A DNA stretch of 8,922 bases from Actinomycetes bacterium (GTDB lineage: Bacteria > Actinomycetota > Actinomycetes > Propionibacteriales > Propionibacteriaceae), in assembly GCA_009785885.1 (NCBI GenBank), contig WQUE01000308.1:1-8922 (forward strand). Reading direction: 5' to 3'. The notes beneath the pieces were generated by a model. The model worked only from the letters and a program-made list of their open reading frames with translations, searched no databases and had not been told where the DNA came from. Numbering within the stretch: the stretch's first letter is position 1; each line of letters starts with the position of its first letter. Below, in pieces: positions 1-5,480 of the stretch. The position numbers were made by a program, and so were the translations under genes.

Positions 1-638
1 TCGCCGAAGAACAGCATATCGGCCAGGGGGCATCCGGTGACCTGCGACAGGCTGGTCAAACCATAGGCCTTGTCGATGCCCGACTCCGTGATGTCGATCG
101 ATGTGGAACCGCCCGCCCGCACCGACAGGTGCGGCAGGTCGGCGGCGACGGCCGCGCGCAGGGCCAGCCGCTTGGAGCCGTCCGGGTCCCAGGCGCGTTT
201 CGCCTCGGGTGCGGCCTGCTGGCCGAGCGCCGAGAACGTGACCTGGGAGCCCCGATCCTCGATCCGCTCCCCGCGCACGACCTCGTCGGGTTCCCACAGC
301 CCGAGTTGGCGGGCGCGCCGCTCCAGCGCGGCGATCGCCGCCTCGCGCAGGGCCGGGGGGAGCGTGTGGGCGTACACCTCGTGCCACGCGTCGTGGTCAT
401 GGCGCAGGTAGCGTGTGCCGCAGGTGGGCATCAGGTGCAGGTTGTCCAGGTTCGCGTCCGCCGGGAGGCGGTCGAGCACCTGCTGGGTGAACTGTGCCAG
501 CTGGCCGCCCGAGATCAGGCAGACGGGCCGCAGGGCCAGCAGGTCGGCGAGGGCGGTCGCCATGTCGGGTGCCAGAGGGGACTTGGACTCGGCCAAGGTG
601 TCGTCGAGGTCGAAGGCGATCAGGCGAGGCAGGTTCAC
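1..638 (-). CDS. HAD-IIB hydrolase, phosphomannomutase-type (partial, C-terminus off the left edge)
   Basis: The first 212 residues are present. HAD motif I is FDLDDTLAES (D10 nucleophile, D12 acid/base). Motif II is the serine of LISGG (S43). Motif III is the lysine of GIDKAYGL (K190). Motif IV begins at the edge with FFG plus a codon starting GA, so Asp or Glu. The block IEDRGSQVTFSALGQQ (127-141) and the pair SIDIT/GIDKAYGL resemble the cap and substrate region of eukaryote-type HAD phosphomannomutases, which convert mannose-6-phosphate to mannose-1-phosphate. With manC nearby, a role in GDP-mannose supply is a reasonable inference; a generic sugar-phosphate phosphatase is the alternative. 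The GTG start is chosen because it gives MotifI at the usual distance and lies exactly 7 nt after a TAGGCT -10 box, with no Shine-Dalgarno sequence, so the transcript is probably leaderless. About 45 residues are likely missing. Confidence 0.85.
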   Translation of the reverse strand, partial: MNLPRLIAFDLDDTLAESKSPLAPDMATALADLLALRPVCLISGGQLAQFTQQVLDRLPADANLDNLHLMPTCGTRYLRHDHDAWHEVYAHTLPPALREAAIAALERRARQLGLWEPDEVVRGERIEDRGSQVTFSALGQQAAPEAKRAWDPDGSKRLALRAAVAADLPHLSVRAGGSTSIDITESGIDKAYGLTSLSQVTGCPLADMLFFG

Positions 639-645
639 GTGCTCA

Positions 646-651
646 AGCCTA
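646..651 (-). promoter_or_regulatory. -10 box TAGGCT, leaderless promoter of the HAD gene
   Basis: On the minus strand TAGGCT is followed by 7 nt and then the GTG at 638. This matches the actinobacterial leaderless layout (TANNNT, 6-7 nt, start codon), in which transcription begins at the start codon. No convincing -35 hexamer is visible. Confidence 0.6.
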
Positions 652-716
652 CCGGGGCCTCCGCGGGCATCCGGGTTCCCGCCGCGCGCCGCCCCCACCG
701 GCTGGACGGGAGCGTC

Positions 717-722
717 TACTGT
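717..722 (+). promoter_or_regulatory. -10 box TACTGT, leaderless promoter of the DUF3499 gene
   Basis: TACTGT is followed by 7 nt and the GTG at 730. It faces away from the TAGGCT box at 646-651, so the 91-nt gap between the two start codons is a divergent promoter region. No clear -35 element is visible. Confidence 0.5.
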
Positions 723-729
723 GGGGGTC

Positions 730-1131
730 GTGGTGGAACGGTCATGCTCGCGCAACGGTTGCGACCGTCCCGCCGTCGCCACGCTGGCGTACAACTATGC
801 GGCGGCGATGGCACACCTGGCGCCGTTGGCGCCCGTCCGCGAGCCGGGAGCCCACGATCTGTGCCGGGACCACGCTCACGCGCTGACGGTGCCGCGCGGG
901 TGGACGGTCACGCGGCTGGCCACGGTCCCGGATGGACGGACGGCGCGCAGTCCCGAGGTGCTGGCCCTACTCGCCGACCGGGTGCGTGCGGTCGGATTGC
1001 GCGACGAACCCGGCGCGGCGTCCGACGCGCCCGCCATCCCCGCGGGTGGACGACCGCATCTGCGGCTGCTGCGGGGGAGTGACGACGGGGCCGGCGAGGC
1101 GGAGCCCCGCGAACGGCACGGTTGGCGGTGA
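730..1131 (+). CDS. DUF3499 family protein with a putative zinc site
   Basis: A 133-residue protein recognised by its N-terminal half: CSRNGCDRPAVATLAYNY, then AHDLCRDHAHALTVPRGW. This pattern is characteristic of the actinobacterial DUF3499 family (Rv3258c-like, from memory). C6 and C11 (C-x4-C) with C45 and H48 (C-x2-H) form a plausible four-ligand zinc site; the function is unknown. The C-terminal 50 residues are low-complexity and poorly conserved. GTG at 730 is preferred because TACTGT lies 7 nt upstream; GTG at 721 or 733 is possible. The gene lies in the same neighbourhood as whiB2, the metallopeptidase-like gene and mannose-activation genes as in mycobacteria. It ends 24 nt from the converging metallopeptidase-like gene. 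Confidence 0.85.
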   Translation: MVERSCSRNGCDRPAVATLAYNYAAAMAHLAPLAPVREPGAHDLCRDHAHALTVPRGWTVTRLATVPDGRTARSPEVLALLADRVRAVGLRDEPGAASDAPAIPAGGRPHLRLLRGSDDGAGEAEPRERHGWR

Positions 1132-1149
1132 GGGCGCCGCGGCCAACCG
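1119..1149. terminator. Stem-loop between convergent genes, possible two-way terminator
   Basis: CGGTTGGC (1119-1126) and GCCAACCG (1142-1149) form a perfect 8-bp stem with a 15-nt loop. The stop codon of the DUF3499 gene (1129-1131) lies in the loop and the stop of the opposing gene at 1156-1158 lies just beyond. There is no T tract on either side, so termination is inferred from position and stem strength only. Confidence 0.35.
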
Positions 1150-1155
1150 CCGGAT

Positions 1156-1599
1156 TCACCAGTCCTCGTCGAAGTTCGGGTCGATGTCCCGCACGCTGCG
1201 GCTGGTAAGCACGGACAGCTGTTCCACGAGGGCGTGGTGGACGAGATCCTCCAGTGCGGCGCGGTCGGGGCTGCGGCGTTCGATCGGACGCCGGTAGACG
1301 ACGACCCGCGCCGGCCGGTCGGGCTGGGCGTCGATGGCCGCCGCAAGCGGCACCGCGTCGTGGGCCACGAACTCGTGCCAGATCGCGGCCCGGCTGGGCA
1401 CGTCCTCCATGCCGATCTCGACGCCGAGCAGCGCGTCGGGGCACGTCGCGCCGATGCGCTCGATCGACGACTGCAGGCAGTCCTGGAAGAACGCCGCGCC
1501 CGTCAGCGGCCCGCGGACCGGCGCCGGCGCGCGCGTCAACGGATTGGGCAGCGCGAGCGGGCCGCGCAGGCCCCGCCCGTGCCGGTCACGCGTCCTCAC
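1156..1599 (-). CDS. Metallopeptidase-family (zincin-like) protein with a degenerate active-site motif
   Basis: A 147-residue protein. The segment RVVVYRRPIERRSPDR (98-113), the helix ALEDLVHHALVEQL and the acidic end DIDPNFDEDW match the actinobacterial metallopeptidase-family proteins represented, from memory, by Rv3259. Where zincins carry HExxH, this protein has HHALV (121-125), so both the catalytic glutamate and the second histidine are absent and peptidase activity is doubtful. The GTG start at 1599 follows GGGGAGG with a 9-nt spacer; the reading frame is open farther upstream but would run over whiB2. It lies 53 nt downstream of whiB2 in the same direction and may be read through from it or from its own TAGGCT promoter. 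Two cysteines (C41, C53) are present in the N-terminal half. Confidence 0.75.
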   Translation of the reverse strand: MRTRDRHGRGLRGPLALPNPLTRAPAPVRGPLTGAAFFQDCLQSSIERIGATCPDALLGVEIGMEDVPSRAAIWHEFVAHDAVPLAAAIDAQPDRPARVVVYRRPIERRSPDRAALEDLVHHALVEQLSVLTSRSVRDIDPNFDEDW

Positions 1600-1628
1600 G
1601 TCTTCGCACCTCCCCTTCGACCCTCTCC

Positions 1629-1634
1629 AGCCTA
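1629..1634 (-). promoter_or_regulatory. -10 box TAGGCT, possible own promoter of the metallopeptidase-like gene
   Basis: TAGGCT on the minus strand, 29 nt before the GTG at 1599. Transcription starting about 7 nt downstream would give a short leader carrying the GGGGAGG ribosome binding site. No -35 element is visible. Confidence 0.35.
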
Positions 1635-1653
1635 GCCCGGCCCGGGGCGGGCT
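1634..1653 (-). terminator. GC-rich hairpin at the end of whiB2, possible terminator or attenuator
   Basis: AGCCCG (1634-1639) and CGGGCT (1648-1653) pair perfectly around an 8-nt loop that is itself GC-rich. The stem begins in the last base of the whiB2 stop codon on the minus strand. No T tract follows. It touches the TAGGCT box that could drive the next gene, which suggests the whiB2 transcript is separated from that of its downstream neighbour. Confidence 0.35.
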
Positions 1654-1910
1654 CACATGGCCCGGCGGCGCAGCTTGCGGCGGTCGCGTTCGGACAGACC
1701 ACCCCAGATGCCGAATCGTTCGTCGTGGAGGACGGCATACTCCAGGCACTCCGCGCGGACCTCGCACTGGGCGCACACCTTCTTCGCCTCGCGGGTGGAC
1801 CCGCCCTTCTCGGGGAAGAAGGCCTCCGGATCGGTCTGGGCGCACAGCGCCTGCTCGCGCCAGTTGCCGTCGTCGTCGGTCGGCGCCCAGAGCACTCGAA
1901 GTCCGTTCAT
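1653..1910 (-). CDS. whiB2: WhiB-family Fe-S transcription regulator, WhiB2/WhmD type
   Basis: An 85-residue protein with four cysteines, C23, C46, C49 and C55 (C-x22-C-x2-C-x5-C), which bind a [4Fe-4S] cluster in this family. The turn FGIWGG (66-71) is followed by a basic tail LSERDRRKLRRR used for DNA contact. The stretch FFPEKGGSTREAKKVC and the absence of N- and C-terminal extensions point to the WhiB2 group (WhiB of Streptomyces, WhmD of mycobacteria), which controls septation together with WhiA. The ATG at 1910 has an AAGGAG ribosome binding site 6 nt upstream, better than any other site in the window. An unusually long leader and strong promoter precede it. The neighbours agree with the whiB2 locus of mycobacteria, though the fbiA/fbiB genes I would expect beside it there are absent. 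Confidence 0.95.
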   Translation of the reverse strand: MNGLRVLWAPTDDDGNWREQALCAQTDPEAFFPEKGGSTREAKKVCAQCEVRAECLEYAVLHDERFGIWGGLSERDRRKLRRRAM

Positions 1911-2054
1911 CCGCCGCTCCTTGCAAGACTCGTGACGCCACGCCGGGTTGCCTGTCCTACCAGCGGCGGCCCGAGCGCTGGTGCGCTGATCCGCCGAGGG
2001 TGGGTGCGTCGGGGCGACGCCCTTGTGGGCAGGAACTTCCGGGTGAATCCCACC
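1911..2054 (-). promoter_or_regulatory. Structured 5' leader of whiB2, about 144 nt
   Basis: The region between the predicted transcription start (near 2054) and the whiB2 ATG carries no convincing gene. It contains a hairpin GCGTC (2006-2010), loop GGGGC, GACGC (2016-2020), extended by GGG/CCC with one bulged base. A second hairpin is CCAGCG (1960-1965) with CGCTGG (1976-1981). The ribosome binding site AAGGAG overlaps an 8-nt palindrome CTTGCAAG at 1920-1927. The whiB2 frame stays open through the leader, which is common at this GC content. I do not recognise a known riboswitch class. A role in post-transcriptional control is only an inference. Confidence 0.45.
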
Positions 2055-2060
2055 GCTGAA

Positions 2061-2089
2061 ATTACACCCTTGTCGTGTCACGAAGTCAA
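2061..2089 (-). promoter_or_regulatory. whiB2 promoter TTGACT - 17 nt - TGTAAT
   Basis: On the minus strand the -35 is TTGACT (2089-2084) and the -10 is TGTAAT (2066-2061), separated by exactly 17 nt. This is the best complete sigma-70-type promoter in the window and stands out as a relatively AT-rich patch. A perfect CCCCCGGGGG palindrome at 2091-2100 lies immediately upstream. Confidence 0.7.
2073..2083. promoter_or_regulatory. Palindrome TCGTGACACGA in the whiB2 promoter spacer, putative operator
   Basis: A perfect 5+1+5 palindrome fills most of the spacer next to the -35. It contains GACAC on the minus strand, the core sequence reported for WhiA/WhiB target promoters in Streptomyces. A repressor or co-activator binding here would act directly on polymerase access. 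The regulator is unknown; autoregulation by WhiB with WhiA is one possibility. Confidence 0.4.
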
Positions 2090-2154
2090 GCCCCCGGGGG
2101 AAATTGGTGCCCACGAATGTGACGACGGACGTGGTGCCGGACGCGCGTGGAGCC

Positions 2155-3231
2155 TCAGGCCAGATCGTCGCCGTGCCGTGCCGCGACGTGTCCGACAAGG
2201 GATTTCACGTCCTGGGACCGGGCCAGCGGCATGACGAGGGTCGCCGTCGGGGTCCGCACGACGACCAGATCGTCGACGCCGAACAGTGCGACGATACTTT
2301 CGTCATCCGCATTCACGACGAGGTTCCCACGTCCCTCGGCGACGACGGCGGCGCCCTGGACGACATTGCCGGACGCATCGGCGGGCCAAACGGTCGCGAG
2401 CGCCTCGAAGCTGCCGACATCCTGCCACTGGATCGGCAGGGCAACCGCGACGACGTGCGCGGTCCCCGCGCCGCGCGAGACGGGCTCCATGATGGCGTAG
2501 TCGATCGAGGTCTTGACAAGGGCGGGGAAGATCTCGCCCAGCCGGGTGGGCGCGTCCGCCAGGTCGCGCACCGCCGCGTACGTCGCCGGCAGGAGCGCCT
2601 CGATCTGCCGGAGGAACGTCGCCGCCCGCCAGACGAACATGCCCGAGTTCCACCAGTAGCGCCCGGTTGCCAGGTACGTCCGCGCCGTCTCGGCGTCGGG
2701 CTTCTCGGTGAAGGCCACCACGTGGGCCGCGTCGGGGAAGCCGGCGAGCGTCTCACCGCGTTCCAGGTAGCCGTAGCCTGGATGCGGGAACGTGGGGACG
2801 ACCCCGAACGTCACCAGGGCGGCCTCGTCGGCCTCGGCGACGGCGAACCCCTCGGCCAGCCGCTCGACGAAGACGTCCGCGGGACTGATCAGCTGATCGG
2901 CCGTCAGGACCGCCATGACCGCGTCCGGGTCGCGCCGGTCCACGACGGCCGCCGGCCACGCGGCGGCGTTCAGCGAATCGCGCCCGACCGGCTCGCCGAG
3001 CAGGTTCTCCTCGCGCAGGTCGGGGAGTTGGCGGCGGACGTCCTTCGCGTACGGCGCGCCCGTGCACACCAGGATGCGGTCCGGTTCGACGAGGCGGGCC
3101 GCGCGGTCGTACGCCAGTTGCAGGAGCGACCGGCCCTCGAACAGGGGAAGAAGCTGCTTCGGCTGGCCCTGCCGCGACAGCGGCCACAGCCGCGTGCCCG
3201 ACCCGCCCGCCATGATGACGGCGTAACGCAT
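2155..3231 (-). CDS. manC: Mannose-1-phosphate guanylyltransferase (GDP-mannose pyrophosphorylase)
   Basis: A 358-residue cytosolic enzyme making GDP-mannose from mannose-1-phosphate and GTP. The nucleotide-binding signature GGSGTRLWPLSR (9-20) is followed by PKQ (24-26). FTEKPD (174-179) corresponds to the FVEKP sugar-phosphate motif. WNSGMFVW (194-201) and the WQDVGSFEAL block near 269-278 are also present. The length fits the single-domain form without the C-terminal phosphomannose isomerase. The usual PADH motif reads TADQ (110-113), a substitution to note. GDP-mannose would feed mannolipids, mannan or protein O-mannosylation. ATG at 3231 is chosen because the glycine-rich loop then begins at residue 9 and TACAGT lies 6 nt upstream (leaderless). 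The gene is divergent from the LCP gene, with 87 nt between the start codons. Confidence 0.95.
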   Translation of the reverse strand: MRYAVIMAGGSGTRLWPLSRQGQPKQLLPLFEGRSLLQLAYDRAARLVEPDRILVCTGAPYAKDVRRQLPDLREENLLGEPVGRDSLNAAAWPAAVVDRRDPDAVMAVLTADQLISPADVFVERLAEGFAVAEADEAALVTFGVVPTFPHPGYGYLERGETLAGFPDAAHVVAFTEKPDAETARTYLATGRYWWNSGMFVWRAATFLRQIEALLPATYAAVRDLADAPTRLGEIFPALVKTSIDYAIMEPVSRGAGTAHVVAVALPIQWQDVGSFEALATVWPADASGNVVQGAAVVAEGRGNLVVNADDESIVALFGVDDLVVVRTPTATLVMPLARSQDVKSLVGHVAARHGDDLA

Positions 3232-3237
3232 GGGCCC

Positions 3238-3243
3238 ACTGTA
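3238..3243 (-). promoter_or_regulatory. -10 box TACAGT, leaderless promoter of manC
   Basis: TACAGT on the minus strand, 6 nt before the ATG at 3231. The bases between are GGGCCC, which offers no purine-rich ribosome binding site, so a leaderless start is the natural reading. The -35 is not recognisable. Confidence 0.65.
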
Positions 3244-3306
3244 GCCGCGACGCCTGGCGTGGGGCCGCCCCCGGCGGGTCAACGGGGCGGCGATGTCCCG
3301 CCTGGG

Positions 3307-3312
3307 TACCCT
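3307..3312 (+). promoter_or_regulatory. -10 box TACCCT, leaderless promoter of the LCP gene
   Basis: TACCCT is followed by 6 nt and the GTG at 3319. Together with the manC box it makes 3232-3318 a compact divergent promoter region in which the two -10 boxes are 63 nt apart. The GGAG between box and start is too close to the GTG to serve as a normal ribosome binding site. Confidence 0.6.
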
Positions 3313-3318
3313 GGAGCG

Positions 3319-4509
3319 GTGACCGACGAGGCGAGGCGCAAGGCGGATCTGGAGTGGCTGTACGGGGGGACGACGCCGGCCCCCACACCGGCGGCACCCG
3401 CCCCGGTGCCGGCACCGGCCGCCCCTGCACGGGCCAAGCTCCGCGGCGAAGCCCCGGCGCCGCGGGTGCGTCCCCACCCCCAGGCCGCGCTCACGTCCGC
3501 GCCCGCAGCCGATCCGGGACGGCGCCGGACGCGCCTGGGGCGGGCCTTCCGCCGGCACCCGGTGCGCTGGGTGGTGCTGGTCGCCGTGCTGCTGCTCGCC
3601 GCCTGGGCGGCCTGGCTTGTCGCGGTCCCGGTCACGGTGTGGAACAAGGTCGTCACGGTGAACACCGCGATCCCCGACACCGGTGCGCGGCACGCCCCGG
3701 GCACGCTGCTGCTGCTGGTCGGCAGCGATTCGCGCAGCACCCTGACGCAGGCGGAGCGCGACAAGCTCGGCGGACCGGACGACGCCGGCCGGACCGACAC
3801 GATGATGCTGCTCTACTCGCCCAAGAGCGGGCAGCCCGCGCTGATCAGCCTGCCCCGCGACAGCTACGTGCCGATCCCCGGCCACAGCAAGAACAAGCTG
3901 AACGCCGCGTACGCGTTCGGCGGCCCGCCCCTGTTGCGCCAGACGGTCGAACAGGTCACGGGCCTGGCCGTGGACGGCTACCTCGAGGTCGACATGGGGG
4001 GTTTCGCCAACCTGGTCGACGCGGTCGGCGGTGTGGAGGTGTGCCTCGACAAGGCCGTTCAGGACACCGACTCGCAACTGGACCTGCCCGCGGGCTGCCA
4101 GCACCTCGGCGGCGACCAGGCGCTGGCGTACGCGCGGATGCGTAAGGCGGATCCTCTGGGCGACCTGGGCCGCATCCAGCGCCAGCGCGAACTCATCGGC
4201 AAGATCGCCCACAAGGTGGTCACGCCGTCGACCTTCCTCAACCCGTTCCGCTACGCCTCGATCGTCACCTCGGCCGGCGAGACGCTCCGCCGGGGCTCGG
4301 ACACGGGCACGGGCGAGGCGATGACGGCGGCGCTCGCCATCGCGAAGATCGGGACCGGCAAGGGCCTGTCGCTGACCGTGCCGGTCTCGAACCCGAACGC
4401 GACCACGTCGGCCGGATCGTCGGTGCTGTGGGACGAGGCCCGCGCGAAGCAGATGTTCGACGACATCGCCGCCGGCAACACGGCGGCGCTGGCCGCCTTC
4501 GTGAAGTAG
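3319..4509 (+). CDS. LCP (LytR-CpsA-Psr) family glycopolymer-peptidoglycan ligase
   Basis: A 396-residue membrane-anchored protein. A cytoplasmic, Pro/Ala-rich N-terminus (18-65) and a basic patch precede one transmembrane segment at about 83-106, leaving the catalytic LCP domain outside the membrane. Conserved elements are GSDSR (135-139), GRTDTMML (157-164), LPRDSYVPIP (178-187), NKLNAAYAFGG (192-202) and YARMRKADPLGDLGRIQRQR (271-290). The acidic residues and arginines in the last two are those that bind the polyprenyl pyrophosphate and Mg in the family. C242 and C260 are placed to form a disulfide. LCP enzymes transfer lipid-linked glycopolymers (teichoic acid or arabinogalactan type) to peptidoglycan. 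There is no LytR_C domain. The product resembles Rv3267/CpsA by position beside manC; the polymer it handles is not shown. The start is set by TACCCT 6 nt upstream. Confidence 0.93.
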   Translation: MTDEARRKADLEWLYGGTTPAPTPAAPAPVPAPAAPARAKLRGEAPAPRVRPHPQAALTSAPAADPGRRRTRLGRAFRRHPVRWVVLVAVLLLAAWAAWLVAVPVTVWNKVVTVNTAIPDTGARHAPGTLLLLVGSDSRSTLTQAERDKLGGPDDAGRTDTMMLLYSPKSGQPALISLPRDSYVPIPGHSKNKLNAAYAFGGPPLLRQTVEQVTGLAVDGYLEVDMGGFANLVDAVGGVEVCLDKAVQDTDSQLDLPAGCQHLGGDQALAYARMRKADPLGDLGRIQRQRELIGKIAHKVVTPSTFLNPFRYASIVTSAGETLRRGSDTGTGEAMTAALAIAKIGTGKGLSLTVPVSNPNATTSAGSSVLWDEARAKQMFDDIAAGNTAALAAFVK

Positions 4510-4515
4510 AGCGGT

Positions 4516-4995
4516 TCAGGCCGGCAGGAGCTGGCGCATCAGACGGTCCACGTGGCCGGTGGCCCGGACGTTGTACTCGGCCCAGACGACCGTCCCGGCA
4601 CCCGAGGAGTCCACGTCCACCACGACGGTGCTGCGGATGACGCCCTCCACGGGCTTGCCGTACAGCACCTTCGTGCCCCAGGCGCCGTAGGCGTCGATGG
4701 TGGTGCGCGCCGGATCGGCGAGGAGCGTGACCCGCAGGTCATGTTTCGTCGTGAACTCGGCCAGGCGGGCCACCCGGTCCGGCGAGATACCGACGATGCG
4801 GACGCCCGCGCGCGCAAAGTCGCCGAGGCGGGCGCTGAAGTCGATCGCCTCGGTGGTGCAGCCGGGCGTCAGGGCCGCCGGGTAGAAGTAGACGATGACG
4901 CGCCCCGGCGCGAAGTCGCGCAGGCTGACCGGCGAGCCGGTCTGGTCGTCGAGCGTGAACGCGGGGGCCTGATCGCCGGGCGAAAGTGCTGCCAT
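4516..4995 (-). CDS. bcp: Peroxiredoxin, BCP/PrxQ type, single cysteine
   Basis: A 159-residue thioredoxin-fold peroxidase. The peroxidatic site is TPGCTTEAIDF, with C46 as the peroxidatic cysteine; the conserved Pro-x-x-x-Thr/Pro-x-x-Cys context is intact. R119 in the VIRSTVVVD strand corresponds to the active-site arginine. BCP proteins usually have a resolving cysteine five residues after the peroxidatic one (CTTEAC); here that position is I51 and C46 is the only cysteine in the protein, so recycling must use an external thiol. The family reduces H2O2 and organic hydroperoxides. The ATG at 4995 lies 6 nt after TAGGGT (leaderless). The gene converges with the LCP gene, 6 nt apart, with no clear terminator between them. 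Confidence 0.92.
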   Translation of the reverse strand: MAALSPGDQAPAFTLDDQTGSPVSLRDFAPGRVIVYFYPAALTPGCTTEAIDFSARLGDFARAGVRIVGISPDRVARLAEFTTKHDLRVTLLADPARTTIDAYGAWGTKVLYGKPVEGVIRSTVVVDVDSSGAGTVVWAEYNVRATGHVDRLMRQLLPA

Positions 4996-5001
4996 GGCGT
5001 C

Positions 5002-5007
5002 ACCCTA
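5002..5007 (-). promoter_or_regulatory. -10 box TAGGGT, leaderless promoter of the peroxiredoxin gene
   Basis: TAGGGT on the minus strand, then 6 nt (GACGCC) and the ATG at 4995. No ribosome binding site is present in the gap. No clear -35 element is visible. Confidence 0.6.
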
Positions 5008-5061
5008 CCGCACGAAACCGGGTCGCACGGGCCATCGGCGGTGTCCCGGCGCGGGGCGTAC

Positions 5062-5067
5062 TAGGCT
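5062..5067 (+). promoter_or_regulatory. -10 box TAGGCT upstream of the DUF3618-like gene
   Basis: TAGGCT preceded by TAC, about 62 nt before the GTG at 5129. It would give a leader of roughly 55 nt that carries a good ribosome binding site, GGGGAGG at 5116-5122. It is divergent from the peroxiredoxin promoter, 55 nt away. The -35 region is not recognisable. Confidence 0.4.
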
Positions 5068-5128
5068 GGGTTTCGCAAGAGGGAGTCCGGGACGCCTGGG
5101 GCGTCCAAGAGAGCTGGGGAGGACGAAG

Positions 5129-5422
5129 GTGGCAAAGATCCGCACACCCGAAAACACGCGTGCCGACATCGCGGCCGCCCGGGCGCGCTTGGCGGCCGGC
5201 GTGCAGGGTCTGGTGTCCCAGGCCCATCCGGCGGCGCTCAAGCGCGACGCGGCCGACCAGGTCAAGGCGAAGGCCTTGGGTCTCGTCGCGTCGGCCAGGG
5301 CCGAGGTGGTCGATGGGGCCGGGGTGCGCTGGAACCGGATCGGCACGGTCGTCCTGCTGTCGACGGGGATCCTTCTCGTGGCGGTGGTCCTCAGGGCGCT
5401 GAAGCGCCTCGTGTTCCGCTGA
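5129..5422 (+). CDS. DUF3618-like small membrane protein
   Basis: A 97-residue protein with an N-terminal amphipathic segment TRADIAAARARLAAGVQGLV (10-29), followed by an HP pair. This pattern resembles DUF3618, a family of small actinobacterial membrane proteins. One transmembrane helix lies at about 71-90 (IGTVVLLSTGILLVAVVLRA), followed by a short basic tail LKRLVFR that should stay in the cytosol. Function is unknown. GTG at 5129 is selected because GGGGAGG ends 6 nt upstream; the open frame extends farther 5' but that part has no ribosome binding site and would cross the promoter. The FHA-domain gene starts 58 nt downstream on the same strand, so the two may be co-transcribed. Confidence 0.7.
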   Translation: MAKIRTPENTRADIAAARARLAAGVQGLVSQAHPAALKRDAADQVKAKALGLVASARAEVVDGAGVRWNRIGTVVLLSTGILLVAVVLRALKRLVFR

Positions 5423-5480
5423 TTTCCCACCGGTACGGCGCCCCGCACCCCGAGCGCGTGCCCTGCCCTCAGGAGTTCTC

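Noticed and set aside
1911..2054. Known riboswitch (for example cobalamin type) in the whiB2 leader
   Set aside because: Only GC-rich hairpins were found; I could not place the conserved boxes of any known riboswitch, and the downstream gene is not of the usual type.
3370..3510. Pro/Ala-rich repeats in the LCP N-terminus as a DNA repeat element
   Set aside because: The pattern is a low-complexity cytoplasmic linker in a clear coding frame, with no exact repeat unit.
2104..4509. A continuous 801-codon plus-strand frame ending with the LCP protein
   Set aside because: Its first half is antisense to manC, whose motifs are clear, and the LCP family signal begins only after the leaderless GTG at 3319. 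Open frames of this length are expected by chance at this GC content.
5432..5449. Hairpin GGTaCGG/CCGcACC after the DUF3618-like gene as a terminator
   Set aside because: The stem has a central mismatch, there is no T tract, and the next gene on the same strand follows 31 nt later, so transcription probably continues.
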